DNA from: Undaria pinnatifida
Lineage: Eukaryota; Sar; Phaeophyceae; Laminariales; Alariaceae
Length of the DNA: 64,000 nt
Assembly (NCBI GenBank): GCA_012845835.1
Contig: JABAKD010000021.1
Span: 300,001-364,000 of the forward strand
Direction of reading: 5' to 3'
Shown here: positions 53,290 to 63,980 of the stretch, piece after piece
How positions within the stretch are numbered: position 1 is the first letter of the stretch
Layout: each line of letters begins with the position of its first letter
Translations under genes and position numbers: made by a program
Notes under the pieces: model-generated
Databases searched by the model: none
Told to the model about the DNA's origin: nothing
What the model saw: the letters and a program-made list of their open reading frames with translations, nothing else

Positions 53290-54450
53290 ATACAGTGTGA
53301 TGGACGCCGCTAGGACCTCGTGCAGTAGAAATGGTAGGGACAGCTCGCGCGGTTCCTTCTACGGGTACTGAAGGAAACGACAGCTAGCGCTGGATTGCGA
53401 ACACAGCTGAGTTAAACTGACACACGGCATGTATGAAAATACGTGGGAGTTTGGCGAGTTTAAGCTGTATGATTCCCCATCTATCTGCCAGAGGATAAAG
53501 GAAGGAAAGTAAAAGAAGCATAAAAGCGCGGGACTTGGACTTGTGTGCCTTGGTTGGAGAATTTGGACGGTCGTTTAGGTGAACCTTGCCCGGCGGTCGT
53601 GGAATCGTGGTCGCAGAAGTCGGCTCCAGCCGGATCAAAAGGAGGCCCTGTTTTCGGGGCGGGATGTAAACTAGAAACCTGAAGACTCGTCACGTTTCGG
53701 ATGGCAGGCGTTCATGCCATCTCCCGGTTGTCTTCTGCAGTACCCTTCCCTTTGTGTCGTTTTGTCTTTTTGTCTTGACTTGTTTTTTTGTGTATTTTTT
53801 TCGTCACATCCATCGCTTTAACACGTTTCTGCCAGCTTGAATCTGGCTCGCATCGACCTTTATCTGAACGTAATTGTAACACCGTACGTTGTGCGTCAAC
53901 GCGGGAGAACTCCCCGGGGTATACCGGCGTGGGGGGGGGGGGGGGAACTCTGTGTGATGAGAAAGGTCTCCCCACGTTTTGTTAGTCCAAACTTCCCGCA
54001 GGCATGACTCTGCATTGTTTTTTCGTCAAGCGATCCCGAACGATGAACGTTTTGGGTGTCCGTATCGATAGCCGGAACACCCACCGATCAGCGGCCTGCG
54101 CCGGTTCCCACTTTACCATGTGCCTTTCAATTCGTCGGCTTCCACGCCACGATTTACTTGGCTCACAGCCCGTTTTCGAAGCCCTTTTGTGTCAAGCTTT
54201 GGAACCACACACATGTATTTGCTACGTGCTTACTTGGCAGACCTGCAGGGATACCCTGCGTCCCGCCAGCAACTCAACATTGCCCTGACAGCTGTAAATT
54301 TCGAACTCCCGCCAGTATAATGTCCTTCCCCTTCTGTCGCTTCTGTTAGCGGCATATTTGCCGTTTTCATTGCTGAACTCCATCGTTGTTGCACCCGTCC
54401 GAACGCACAGTATGAAGAGAACAAGGAAAAAATGCGTGCCGGCGCCTGCT
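53290..54450. other. Downstream region, unresolved open frames
   Basis: 53830-53930 reads SLNLARIDLYLNVIVTPYVV after a good acceptor-like ctgccag, and all three plus frames are open across 54004-54320. I could not assemble an exon pair or match an EF-hand. It may be a decayed gene or exons of a neighbour. Confidence 0.3.
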
Positions 54451-54770
54451 TTGACAAGAGGCGGCACTTTTTGGCGCAAACGTTTTCCGAATTCCGGAGC
54501 TCCTCAACCCAATCAATGTCGGTGTAATGTGGAACCCTTTTTTAGTTTTATATTGTTCGTAATTTTTTTTTCATGCCTGAGTCATCCCGCGCTACTAGGG
54601 GATGCAGCATATTCTAAGAATTTTCTTTCTGAGCTCAACACGTCGCACCCGGAACATGACTTCGATGGCATATCGTTTCGCGCGACCCAACCAACACTTC
54701 CCCGTATACGTGGGCTGGTCCGAAAACAAAATGTTGTACTCGTAGAAATATCATACTAAAGCCGATAGTT
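54450..54770 (-). mobile_element. Family C dispersed element (inverted)
   Basis: Read on the minus strand it carries the gtcgcgcgaaacg..tcgaagtcatg and gagctcagaaag..ttagaatatgctgc..gggatgac landmarks. On the plus strand these appear as catcccgcgctactagggga and aagtcgcacc-like words at 54585-54670. Confidence 0.5.
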
Positions 54771-54794
54771 TCACACTTGAGGAGAGCTCAATCG

Positions 54795-55272
54795 ATCGCA
54801 TTATCACATTATCACAATCGGTCAAATTGTCAAAATCGGTCACATTATCACACTATCAGAATCGATCACATCATCAGAATCGGTCACATTATCACAATCG
54901 GGTCACATTTTCACAATCGGTGGCATTATCACAATCGGTCACATTATCACATTATCACATCCTCACATTATCATAATCGGTCACAATATCGCAATCGGTC
55001 ACATTATCCCAATCGGTGACATTATCACAATCGGTCACATTATCACAATCGGTCACATCACCACAATCGGTCACATTATCACGTTATCACATCATCACAT
55101 TATCACAATCGGTCACATTATCAGAATCGGTCACGTTATCACAATCGATCACAATATCACAATCGGTCACATTATCGCAATCGGTCACAATCGGTCACAA
55201 TATCACAATCGGTCACAATCGGTCACAATCGGTCACAATCGGTCACAATCGGTCACAATCGGTCACAATCGT
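54795..55272 (+). repeat. 18-bp ATTATCACAATCGGTCAC array
   Basis: About 30 units with 9- and 18-base periodicity. The right end is a clean 11-base cacaatcggt-type array. It abuts a family A element at 55289. Confidence 0.93.
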
Positions 55273-55288
55273 TCGCCCTACTGGATAT

Positions 55289-55573
55289 GACGCGTGCTAC
55301 GGTAGAGGTTCACCACTTTTTTTTCTCGACACTACCCCTCACGTTTGGAGCTTAAGACAACTCTAAGGCAAAAACGGATTTGGAGAAACATGAAACTGTT
55401 ATCAAACCGGATGCAAAATCCCATGGCCCCCTAGGGTGCACAACGAGAATCACGCGACAAAATAAACGGGACGTATTTCCGACGATAGCATTACTAGGTT
55501 AAGAAGCCCTTTCATTCAGAAAAAAAAAATCGCCAAAAAAAGGTATACCTTAATACCTCTATCGTAGCAGGCG
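55289..55573 (+). mobile_element. Family A TIR element, full length
   Basis: Starts GACGCGTGCTACGGTAGAGG, ends cctctatcgtagcaggcgtc. Contains gagcttaagaca, atcccatggcccc, acaacgagaatcacgc, ttccgacgatagc, aggttaagaagccc and attcagaaaaaaaa in the standard order. The cleanest copy for defining the family. Confidence 0.88.
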
Positions 55574-56148
55574 TCCCATGAGGACGTGCCTCCTGGGGCA
55601 TGATGGGACGCGAGGGATGAGTTTGTTCGTCGGGGTTGCATTATCAAGTTTACTCAAAATAAGCTAATGCGGGTAGGGTATTCAGAGTCGCTGTAGTTTT
55701 ATCAAGCCACTACCCTCAGAAAGCAAAAAACAACATTGGTGGGTACATATCTCGACCGTCCTAATAGTATAGTGTTACTATGCCATATCTGCGCTCTGTC
55801 TCCACGTCAAAACCTTTTTTTTTACTTTTAGTGCCTGCCTGCCCAAGGTGGAACTGGTAAGTTTCAAGCTTGTATGGCGAGAGTTCGGATGCACACAGCA
55901 GTTCGGACCCAAGGCGAAAAAACAAAGTAGGCACGACGTCCTCCCACCTGAATGCCTGCCGAAAGCTGTCTCGACGGTGGGCAAAATTGGAATCGCCCTT
56001 CCTTCACAAAATCCAGGGAATTTTTATGTATCTTCGAAGCGCAAAAACGCGCGACCGGAGCATCACGCAGGTTGCCAATATGAGCGACGCTTAAATTGAT
56101 CGAACTCACAGCTGACCCACCAGGTATTGAATTATCTTCTTATGTGGC

Positions 56149-56508
56149 GTGTTACGATTATCGATAGAGGTACACCACTTCTTTCTCTGGGGTTTCTCGA
56201 TTTAATTTGGGAGCTTCAAACCTATCCCAAAAAACCGATTTGGAAAAAAATAGAACTGCTACTACCGTATGGAAAATCCCATGGCCTATGTACACAACAA
56301 GAATCAGGCAAAACAAATGGCCTATTACTTTTTTTTCCGACGATAGTATTAGTAGGTTAACCCCTTTACAACTGGAAACCCATTTTGGGGACAAAATTAC
56401 TTGGATTTAGTATAGGGAGGGGTTCGGGGGTTCTAAAGGGGTTAAGGAGCACCGTCATTCAGAAACCATTTCCGCCAAAAAAAAGTATACCTCTATCGTA
56501 GCACGCGT
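56149..56508 (+). mobile_element. Family A TIR element with nested family B insertion
   Basis: The family A body is interrupted at about 56355-56440 by aacccctttacaactggaaa to ggttctaaaggggtt, a complete family B copy. It then resumes with aaggagcaccgtcattcaga and ends cctctatcgtagcacgcgtc. This shows B transposed or was copied into A. Confidence 0.85.
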
Positions 56509-56799
56509 CTTTTTTTTATGATGGATTGACCCGCGGCAAGGACGGCGATCGAGAACCCGCTCTTAGGTAATACGATAGCGAAACGCTGACTAGTGCTGGG
56601 TTTCTGGCGGGGTAGTAGCGTTGTATAGAACGCTAGGGTATCCAGCACGCCAGGAGGAGCATTCCTTGCTGAACAGGGGAGGGTGCAGCACCAAAATGTT
56701 ATAATAGTCTAGACGTTTTTTTTTCGTGAGCTAGCTGAGGAAACCAGGTAACTTCGAGAATGCTTACATCACTTGGGTGACAAAAACGACAACAAACCG

Positions 56800-56998
56800 C
56801 ATGAATGATGAGTAACGAGAACGCTTAATCGCTTTGCTCTTGATTGAGTGACTAAATAGAACGTTTATTCACTGGATGGATTGAACGACGAAAACGTGTG
56901 GTCACTTGATGTGTAACGAGAACGCTTGGTCACTGGATTGATTGAGCGACGCGAAAGTGTGACCACTTGATTGAGTAACAAGAACCACGGTTTAAGGG
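56800..56998 (+). repeat. ~65-bp tandem repeat, three copies
   Basis: Units contain gagtaacgagaacgcttaat, cactggattgattgagcgac and gtgtggtcacttgat, with small indels. Confidence 0.8.
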
Positions 56999-57094
56999 TT
57001 TTGGCCAAAGAAACCCTAGGGTAGACCCTATTATTTGGGAGTTAAAATAAGACTAAGACTAAGACTAGACCGCGCGGGCTATAACAGGAGGGGA

Positions 57095-57255
57095 CGCGCG
57101 CCACGATAAAGGCGTTAAGGTATACCGTTTTTTGGCGTTGCTATTTTCCGAATGACGGGACTCCTTAACTCTTTCAGAGCCCCCAAACCCCTCCCTATAC
57201 TAAATCCAAGTAATTTTGTCCCCAAAAAGGGTTTCCGATTGTACAGGCGTTAGCC
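57095..57255 (-). mobile_element. Family A fragment joined to family B
   Basis: ggacgcgcgccacgataaag, ggcgttaaggtatacc, gaatgacgggactccttaa, then family B from actctttcagagcccccaaa to gtacaggcgttag. The same A-B association as at 56355, in the opposite order. Confidence 0.65.
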
Positions 57256-57594
57256 CCAAATTGCCGGAGTGTCGTTCGCGTCTTCCAACATTATTTTTTT
57301 CATTTTCATGTCTAGGACATGGGTTGTTTTCATCACAGCATTGCAATCTCGGTATACTCGAATCGGGTTTTGTTAATAGTGGGTTAAGAAAGTAGTGTTG
57401 TTATTATTTCATTTGTAATCTGACAAAATGTAGCGTGAGTGTCAAAAACCAGAAACATGATGAAAAAACCACAACATCCAGATGAAAAAGCGTGAAACGA
57501 TGTTTCCAACAACCAAAAACTATGAATACGGAATGTACAGGTCCTCTCTGTTCTCCTAGGGCAAAGTCCTCCCCCCCCATCCACTTCTATGGCA

Positions 57595-57665
57595 GTATCG
57601 AGTATCGAGTATCGAGTAACGAGTATTGAGTAACGATTATCGAGTATCGAGTATCGAGTATCGAG
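57595..57665 (+). repeat. ATCGAGT array
   Basis: Nine to ten 7-base units, with two aacgagt variants. Confidence 0.93.
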
Positions 57666-58317
57666 GTCGCCAAGTGTAGAGCTTCAGGAAATATTTGGAG
57701 CACCTCTTCGGTGGCAGGTACAAATACCTTCGGCTGTAAAAATGGATTCTGAATAAATGACGGCGCACTTTCACCCGTTTAGGACTGCAGTCCCAATCTG
57801 GGGACGAATCGCTTCAAAACTGAGTCATATATAGGTTTCTGTACACTGCAGTACTGAACGGGTAATGGCGCTCCTTGACCTCCTTAGGACTGCAGTCCCA
57901 ATCTTGGCACAAATCACTTGAAAATAGACTAACATACAGGTTTCTGTACACGGGAGCACTAAAAAAGGAGATATTAAGTTAACCCAGAACCGCGTCGGAA
58001 TTTCATTCTTATGATACCACACACAAACTGATCTTTGCAATAATGTTTTCGTCGTGGAACTATACTATCGTAGGCTGACTCCCCATATGTTTCTGGTGGA
58101 GGCATGAATTGCGTCAGCTGTGATATAGTCTATGCATGTACCACCTTTGGTTTTGTTTGTGTTTTTTTCCCTGGGGTATTCCTCAGCTCCAGAGTGACTG
58201 GAGCCTGTCCTGTGAGCACGGACTTGCTTATGCGAGTTAATGTGAGAACAACAACAGGTGCCGCGGTATTTTTCATGAGGTGCCCAGCCAGAGTCATCCA
58301 TCCCACGCTGCTCTTAA

Positions 58318-58440
58318 TAATGGGGTTGTTGTTGTTGTTGTTGTTGTTGTTGTTGCTGTTGTTGTTGTTGTTGCTTTGTTGTTATTGTTGATGTTGTTGT
58401 TGTTGTTGCTTTGTTGTCATTGTTGTTGTTGTTGTTGAGC
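58318..58440 (+). repeat. GTT trinucleotide array
   Basis: GTTGTT with GCTTTGTTGTTATT breaks, running straight into the gagctcctcgagtga start of a family C element. Confidence 0.95.
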
Positions 58441-58800
58441 TCCTCGAGTGACAAACTAATGGTTAGTGTGAATCAATTTTACGAGTGTTTTTCGTTTTAG
58501 GACTACTAGATCGGTAATACGAGTACGAGCGCATAGAACTTGTTTCGGTCGGGATTGCGCGAACGAATGTGCTTTTTTTTTAAGGTCGTCGTGTTTCGTG
58601 ATATGATGTTGATAATGATGTTGGTGATGACGTTGATGATGATGACGATGATGACGATGATGATGATGATGCTGATGAAATGATGATGATAATGGCGATG
58701 ATGTTGATGTTGATGATATTCAGCTCCTCATGTCGGGACCTCAGAAACTTCTTGGAATTTTCTGCACGGGTACCCTTTACCGTGGGATGGCTTAGCACTA
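58437..58800 (+). mobile_element. Family C element with GATGAT expansion
   Basis: Left half to gaacgaatgtgc, internal GAT/GTT-rich run 58605-58720, right tail gctcctcatgtcgggacctc, agaaacttcttggaattttc and gggatggc. Confidence 0.75.
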
Positions 58801-58811
58801 CTGTACTGACG

Positions 58812-59182
58812 CGTGCCACGATAAATTAGGTACGCCATTTTTTTTTTTTGTGAAGTTCCTCAACTTTGAAGCTTAAGACCTTCCAAAACCTGATTAAGAG
58901 AAAACAAAACTGCTACCACTACTGTGTATGAAAATAATCCCATATGGCCTAGGTACACAACGAGAATCGTGCAGAAAAAAGGGCGTGTTTTCGCCTATGT
59001 TATTAGTAGGTTGAGGAGCCCCGTCATTCAGAAAACATTTTCGCCAAAAAAAGGTATACACTCTATCGTGTAGCACGCGTATTTCCGCCGATATTATTAT
59101 TAGTAGGTTGAGGAGCCCCGTCATTCAGAAAACATTTTCGCCAAAAAAAGGTATACCTTAATACGTCTATCGTAGCATGTGT
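58812..59182 (+). mobile_element. Family A TIR element with duplicated 3' end
   Basis: Starts gacgcgtgccacgataaatt and ends at 59082 (tagcacgcgta). The terminal 100 bases (attagtaggttgaggagccc to tctatcgtagca) are repeated at 59090-59182. Confidence 0.85.
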
Positions 59183-59183
59183 T

Positions 59184-59330
59184 TACGATAGAGGTAGCAC
59201 TTTTTTTTGTGTTTTTCTCCAAATTAGATATTTTGTGAGGGTGGGACATAGAGTGTAGAGCTCTCCTCAACTTAAGACAAGAGCCAGAAAAAAAAATGGG
59301 GTATCTCGACGGTAGCGCGCGCATAGAAAC
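59184..59330 (+). mobile_element. Family A deletion derivative
   Basis: Both ends remain (acgatagaggtagcactttt and gtatctcgacggtagcgcgc) but the centre is shortened to about 100 bases around ctcaacttaagacaagagcc. Confidence 0.6.
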
Positions 59331-59734
59331 AAGAATGGGAGCTTCCGAGGGAAGACCGACCGACAGCAAAAGAAGTCTGACGAAGCAGCCACTTACGCTG
59401 CCGGCGTTAAGATGCGGGCGTTAAGTTATGCGCCCCGTTACAACACGCCTGCTGCATTGTTAAAGGTAGCCCTTTTTTGGCAGCTCGTTTTTCTGATCTT
59501 CGAGACTCGTTAACATCCCTCCCCAGTATCGTGTTGAAATGTCTGTTTTTTTGTGCGCGTTGTTCGTTTTGTTTTATACTTCGGCCATGAGTATCGCTGG
59601 AACTTTTTTTTCTTTTTCGTTTCTTTTTTTTGTTTACTAGCTATTAGACTATATAGGTCATGACAGTTCTCGTCGGGTAGAGCACTTTCCTTTCTTCTGA
59701 AAAACATGTTTTGGGTGGTGTTGTTCATAGTCTA

Positions 59735-60082
59735 TAGCACTACTCACTGAGCTACTAAGTCACTTATTATATGGCACCACTCACTGAGCTACTAAGTCAC
59801 GTGACTTGGTAGCTCAGTGGATAGTGCTGTTTGAGTGACTTAGTACGTAGTGTCAAGGTACAATGAGGTGCAACATGTTGGGGTATTAGTGGGGTATTAG
59901 TCCGTTTGGCCACTTGCAGAAGGTTAACCAACTGCTTGCCCAAACAAAGCCTCATTACAGTAGTACTAAGTGCTATCTCACTGAGCTACCACGTCACTTT
60001 TATAGCACCACCTACTAAGTCGATTATACAGCACTACCAACCGAGCTACTTGCGTCACGTGACTTAGGAGCTCAATCGCGGG
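59735..60082. repeat. Cluster of inverted tRNA-arm-like motifs
   Basis: The word actgagctactaagtcac and its reverse complement gtgacttggtagctcagtgg occur at least six times. At 59785-59823 two meet head to head around cacgtg as a 36-base near-perfect palindrome. tagctcagtgg matches the tRNA box A / D-arm consensus, but no box B or cloverleaf can be completed. Confidence 0.6.
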
Positions 60083-60148
60083 TGGTAGTTCCTTATCACC
60101 AACAGATGGGGTATAAAACTGATGCAAACCCATTTACAGCCACTGTTA

Positions 60149-60240
60149 ACGCCTTTACAAATAGAAACTCATTTTTGGGCACAAAATTACTTGGGTTAAG
60201 TATAGGGAGAGGTTTCGGGGCTCTTGAGGATTTAGAGGGT
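60149..60240 (+). mobile_element. Family B short element
   Basis: aacgcctttacaaatagaaa, cattttt-gggcacaaaattac, ttgggttaagtatagggaga, ggtttcggggctcttgagga. Terminal words are imperfect inverted repeats. Confidence 0.7.
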
Positions 60241-60518
60241 ACTAGTCCGTTTGACCACTTGCTAAAGGTTGACCAATTATTGCCTACCCAAACTAAGCCT
60301 TACAACACTCTTCCCCCCTGAAACGGCAGGATAGCAGGTCGGCCGGATACACGGGCGGACCTATCAATATAGAGCATCTCAAGTCAGCAACGTCAGCAGT
60401 ATATGGGTGTGCGCACACCTTCTACCACGACCGCGATATGATATGTCCCATGCGCAAACTGGGCGTGTCATGGACGACACGCGTATAATGGCATTTTCTT
60501 AGAGGTCGCTCTCCGACG

Positions 60519-61020
60519 CTAGCTACGATAGAGGTATACCTTTTTTTGGCTATTTTGTTTTCTGAATGACAAGCTACGATGTAGAGGCATACCTTTTTTT
60601 GGCTATTTTGTTTCCTGAATAACAAGCTACGATAGGGAGGTATGCCTTTATTTGGCGATTCTTTTTTCTGAATGACAAGCTACGATGTAGAGGTATACCT
60701 TTTTTTGGCTATTTTGTTTTCTGAATGACAAGGTGCGACAGAGGAATAACTTTTTTGGCTTTTTTTTTTTCTGAATGACAAGGTGCGATAGAGGAATACC
60801 TTTTTTTGGCTACTTTATTTTCTGAATGAGAAGGTGCGATAGAGGAATACCTTTTTTTTGGCTATTTTGTTTCCTGAATGACAAGCTACGATGTAGAGGT
60901 GTGTACCCTTTTTTTGGCTATTTTGTGTTTTGAATGACAAGCTGCGACAGAGGTATACCTTTTTTTGGCTATTTTTTGTTTTGAATGACAAGCTACGATA
61001 GAGGTATACCTTTTTTTGGC
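60519..61020 (-). repeat. ~52-bp satellite made of family A ends, about 9 copies
   Basis: Each unit reads gctacgatagaggtatacct, tttttttggctattttgttt, tctgaatgacaa. It is the first 50 bases of the inverted family A element that follows, copied in tandem. Confidence 0.92.
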
Positions 61021-61290
61021 TATGGTGTTTTCAGAACGACGGGGTTCCTTAACCCATAACCGTCGGAAAAATAATAAATAATATTGGCCAGTTTTTTTTC
61101 TTGTTGCCTGATTCTCGCTGTGTACCTAGCCCGTGGGATTATTCATCCGGTATGATAACAAAGTGTTATTTTTTTTTCCAAATCGGTTGTTGGGGTTAAG
61201 AAGGAGATGTCTTGACCTCCCAAATTGAGGAACCTCAGAAAAAACGACAATGATTATGGTTGGTGCACCTCGATCGTAGAACGCGTCATC
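61003..61290 (-). mobile_element. Family A TIR element (inverted copy)
   Basis: Continues from the satellite: gacggggttccttaaccc, ataaccgtcgg, gtgtacctagcccgtgggat, catccggtatgataaca, ccaaatcgg, agatgtcttgacctccc, cacctcgatcgtagaacgcg. Confidence 0.85.
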
Positions 61291-61384
61291 CGTCGAATCC
61301 CAAAGGGACGCGTGACAAAGGGTACCTTTTTTGTAGAGGTTACCCTGAGCCATGCCACGGCGGGGTGGGGGGTTGTATTTTTTA

Positions 61385-61650
61385 AGGCCAAACGTTTTCT
61401 GTACGGTTTTAGAGCTGCTCAACTGCGGCAACTACATCGGTTTTAGTATGTGATATCTATTCTTACGAGCATGTTTCGTTTCAGGACTACTGGCGCATAC
61501 AACACACAAACGTCTGTTGGTCGGGTGGTGCGCGAACGAATGGCTAATTGTAATCATGTTTCGGGCGTGACAAATTGAGCTCCGCGGTCATGTGACTCGT
61601 GAGCTCAGAAACTTACGCTGCATTCCTAGCGCGCGGGATGACTCCACCCA
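61385..61650 (+). mobile_element. Family C dispersed element
   Basis: aacgttttctgtacggtttt, agagctgctcaactgcggca, ttcaggactactggcgcata, ggtcgggtggtgcgcgaacg, gagctcagaaacttacgctg, gcgggatgactc. Confidence 0.68.
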
Positions 61651-61684
61651 TGTTTACAAAAAGACATTATCCGAACGAAGGACT

Positions 61685-61760
61685 CTTTAGAGCCCCCAAA
61701 TCCATCCCTATACCAACTTCCAGTAAAGTAAAAAAAAGGGTTTCCAGTTGAAGAGGCCTC
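61685..61760 (-). mobile_element. Family B short element
   Basis: actctttagagcccccaaat, ccatccctataccaacttcc, gggtttccagttgaagaggc, ctcaa. Confidence 0.6.
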
Positions 61761-62520
61761 AACCCCAAATCGTCGGAATTTCGTCATCCATCTTTATTTT
61801 GCGGTATGATTGTTTAGTATTCCTATTAATAGGCGATGGTATAACTTTACATCGGAGGGCGCTTTCACTTTCATCACATCAGTGTTTTGGATGGCGGCGC
61901 AGAACTTCTCAAGTGACTTGAGGAGTTTTACGTATACCTCTTGACCAAACTGAAAGTGAAACCCGACGGTGCTTTCGATGGGGGTGCAGATACACAAGAC
62001 AATAATTTTCCGAAACAAGAACGATACTCGGACGATTTTCGGTTGAGAGCACCCCGTTACAGTTTATAATCGACAAAAAAAAATACAAAAGGTACTATTA
62101 GGACCTCTATTGTAGCACGTGGCAGAGTGATATGGGACACAACCAACCACTACCAAAACCCAGGAGAACGACAACATTGGGCTTTTCAAACAACTACTCT
62201 CGCCTGTCTGCCCTACTGTATAGTCGATCTTCCGATCCGACACAAAGCCTGAACACGTCTCGAACGGGCCGAACGAGCCACCACGGCAGAGAGAGGGCAA
62301 AGAACACAATGGTATTTTGATTTGGTTTGTTTCCCGTCGCGCTGGCACGTACGTGCGCAGCAGATTGCTGCCTAAAAATATTGCGGGAAGATTTGCTTAC
62401 TGCCAAATGCACGTAGAATTACAAACATTGGAGCAGTACCGGTGATATAGCCAAACCTACGACGAAAAAAGTAATAATAACAGGCACAGGCAGGCTGGCT
62501 AACGCTTCGGCTAGCGCTTT
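61760..62520. other. No recognised gene; family A end at 62058-62125
   Basis: Only a short family A terminus (agcaccccgttac, ggacctctattgtagcacgt) is recognisable. Confidence 0.4.
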
Positions 62521-62529
62521 GTTCAACGC

Positions 62530-63050
62530 TTTTGCTCAACGCTTTCGCTCAACGCTTCTGCTCAACGCTTCTGCTCAACGCTTCTGCTCAACGCTTCTGC
62601 TCAACGCTTCTGCTCAACGCTTCGCTCAACGCTTCGCTTGACGCTTCGCTTGACGCTTCGCTTGACGCTTCGCTTGACGCTTCGCTTGACGCTTCGCTTG
62701 ACGCTTCGCTTGACGCTTCGCTTGACGCTTCGCTTGACGCTTCGCTTGACGCTTCGCTTGACGCTTCGCTTGACGCTTCGCTTGACGCTTCGCTTGACGC
62801 TTCGCTTGACGCTTCGCTTGACGCTTCGCTTGACGCTTCGCTTGACGCTTCGCTTGACGCTTCGCTTGACGCTTCGCTTGACGCTTCGCTTGACGCTTCG
62901 CTTGACGCTTCGCTTGACGCTTCGCTTGACGCTTCGCTTGACGCTTCGCTTGACGCTTCGCTTGACGCTTCGCTTGACGCTTCGCTTGACGCTTCGCTTG
63001 ACGCTTCGCTTGACGCTTCGCTTGACGCTTCGCTTGACGCTTAGCTTGAC
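62530..63050 (+). repeat. 12-bp GACGCTTCGCTT satellite
   Basis: Six or seven CAACGCTTCTGCT-type units (62530-62625) pass into about 34 near-identical GACGCTTCGCTT units (62629-63045). Because 12 is a multiple of three, both strands are open (LDAS or LRLT repeats; SVKR repeats on minus). Confidence 0.97.
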
Positions 63051-63690
63051 ACTTTTATCAATCACACATACGTCCGGTTTCGTACTATATTCACCGAACT
63101 TACCCTATTCATCTATTGATATTGATTGCAAAATCTGGTTCGTTTCCGGCTCAACATCACCTCGTCACCTCCGCACGTGCGGCAACGCAAAGTAAGGCGC
63201 GCCTTCCCTCGCTTCCTTCACGAGCGCTTCCACCGATTAAGGCAAAAGTCCCATCAGTCCTTTCGACGTCATCGTTACAACAATAAAATGCCACACCAGC
63301 CTGTCTCGATTAAGGCTTGGGGGTAGCACGAGCATGAAAATAACCTCAAACAAATCACAAGCCCCCCCCCCCCTCCCCCCCCCGCACCCCCGCCTCATTT
63401 TCTCCACCACGTGCGCCATTCCCCGGTACATAATGACGCAACCCCATTCCCTCCCTCCCCCACGAAGAGCGCCACCTCCCGCTATATAGTGACGCTCCAA
63501 AACAACAAAACAGACTTGGGGGTGGTGGTTTTTTTCTCGTGTGTGTCGAAAGAATTTTTATAAACTAAAATAACCTGGGACAGCCACCACTCACTCGCTG
63601 CCCCACGCATACAGCAAACACAGACAGACGTAGTCGTCTGCGTCTCTCCCGCAAACTTGGCCCGGGCGTCCGCGAAATTCGCTTGCAAGT
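63050..63690. other. C-rich sequence without recognised gene
   Basis: 63362-63395 is a broken poly-C tract. No exon-like segment or repeat family is recognised. Confidence 0.4.
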
Positions 63691-63980
63691 GCAAGGCAGA
63701 TTGCCGCAGAGATCACTAAAGCACCCTTTTCACCAAGAGCAACCCAGCTGTATGCATACGGGCGTGCGCAGCCTCTCACCTCAATTTATTTTTCTGACAC
63801 CCAAGACAAATTGCCGCACACAATCGCAAAACGCGTGCCTCTGACTACAAAGCTGTATACAACCGGTTGTAGCCTCCCGCTATTTTTTTTAGCAACGCCC
63901 AAGACAAGCGGTCGCAGGGATCGCAAAATCAAATATGTCCCCAAATTACCCCCCCCCCCCCCCCCCCTCCCCGAACACGC
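63690..63980 (+). repeat. ~105-bp tandem repeat (2.3 copies) and poly-C tract
   Basis: Units share acaaattgccgca-a-atc, agctgtatgcatacgggcgt/agctgtatacaaccggttgt, gcctctc/gcctcccgctattttttt and acacccaag/caacgcccaag. A run of about 19 C follows at 63949-63967. Confidence 0.8.

Noticed and set aside
54777-55366. His/Arg/Ser-rich frames
   Set aside because: Produced by the ATTATCACAATCGGTCAC satellite.
59795-59870. Complete tRNA gene
   Set aside because: Only the D-arm/box A word is convincing; the acceptor stem, anticodon arm and box B cannot be folded.
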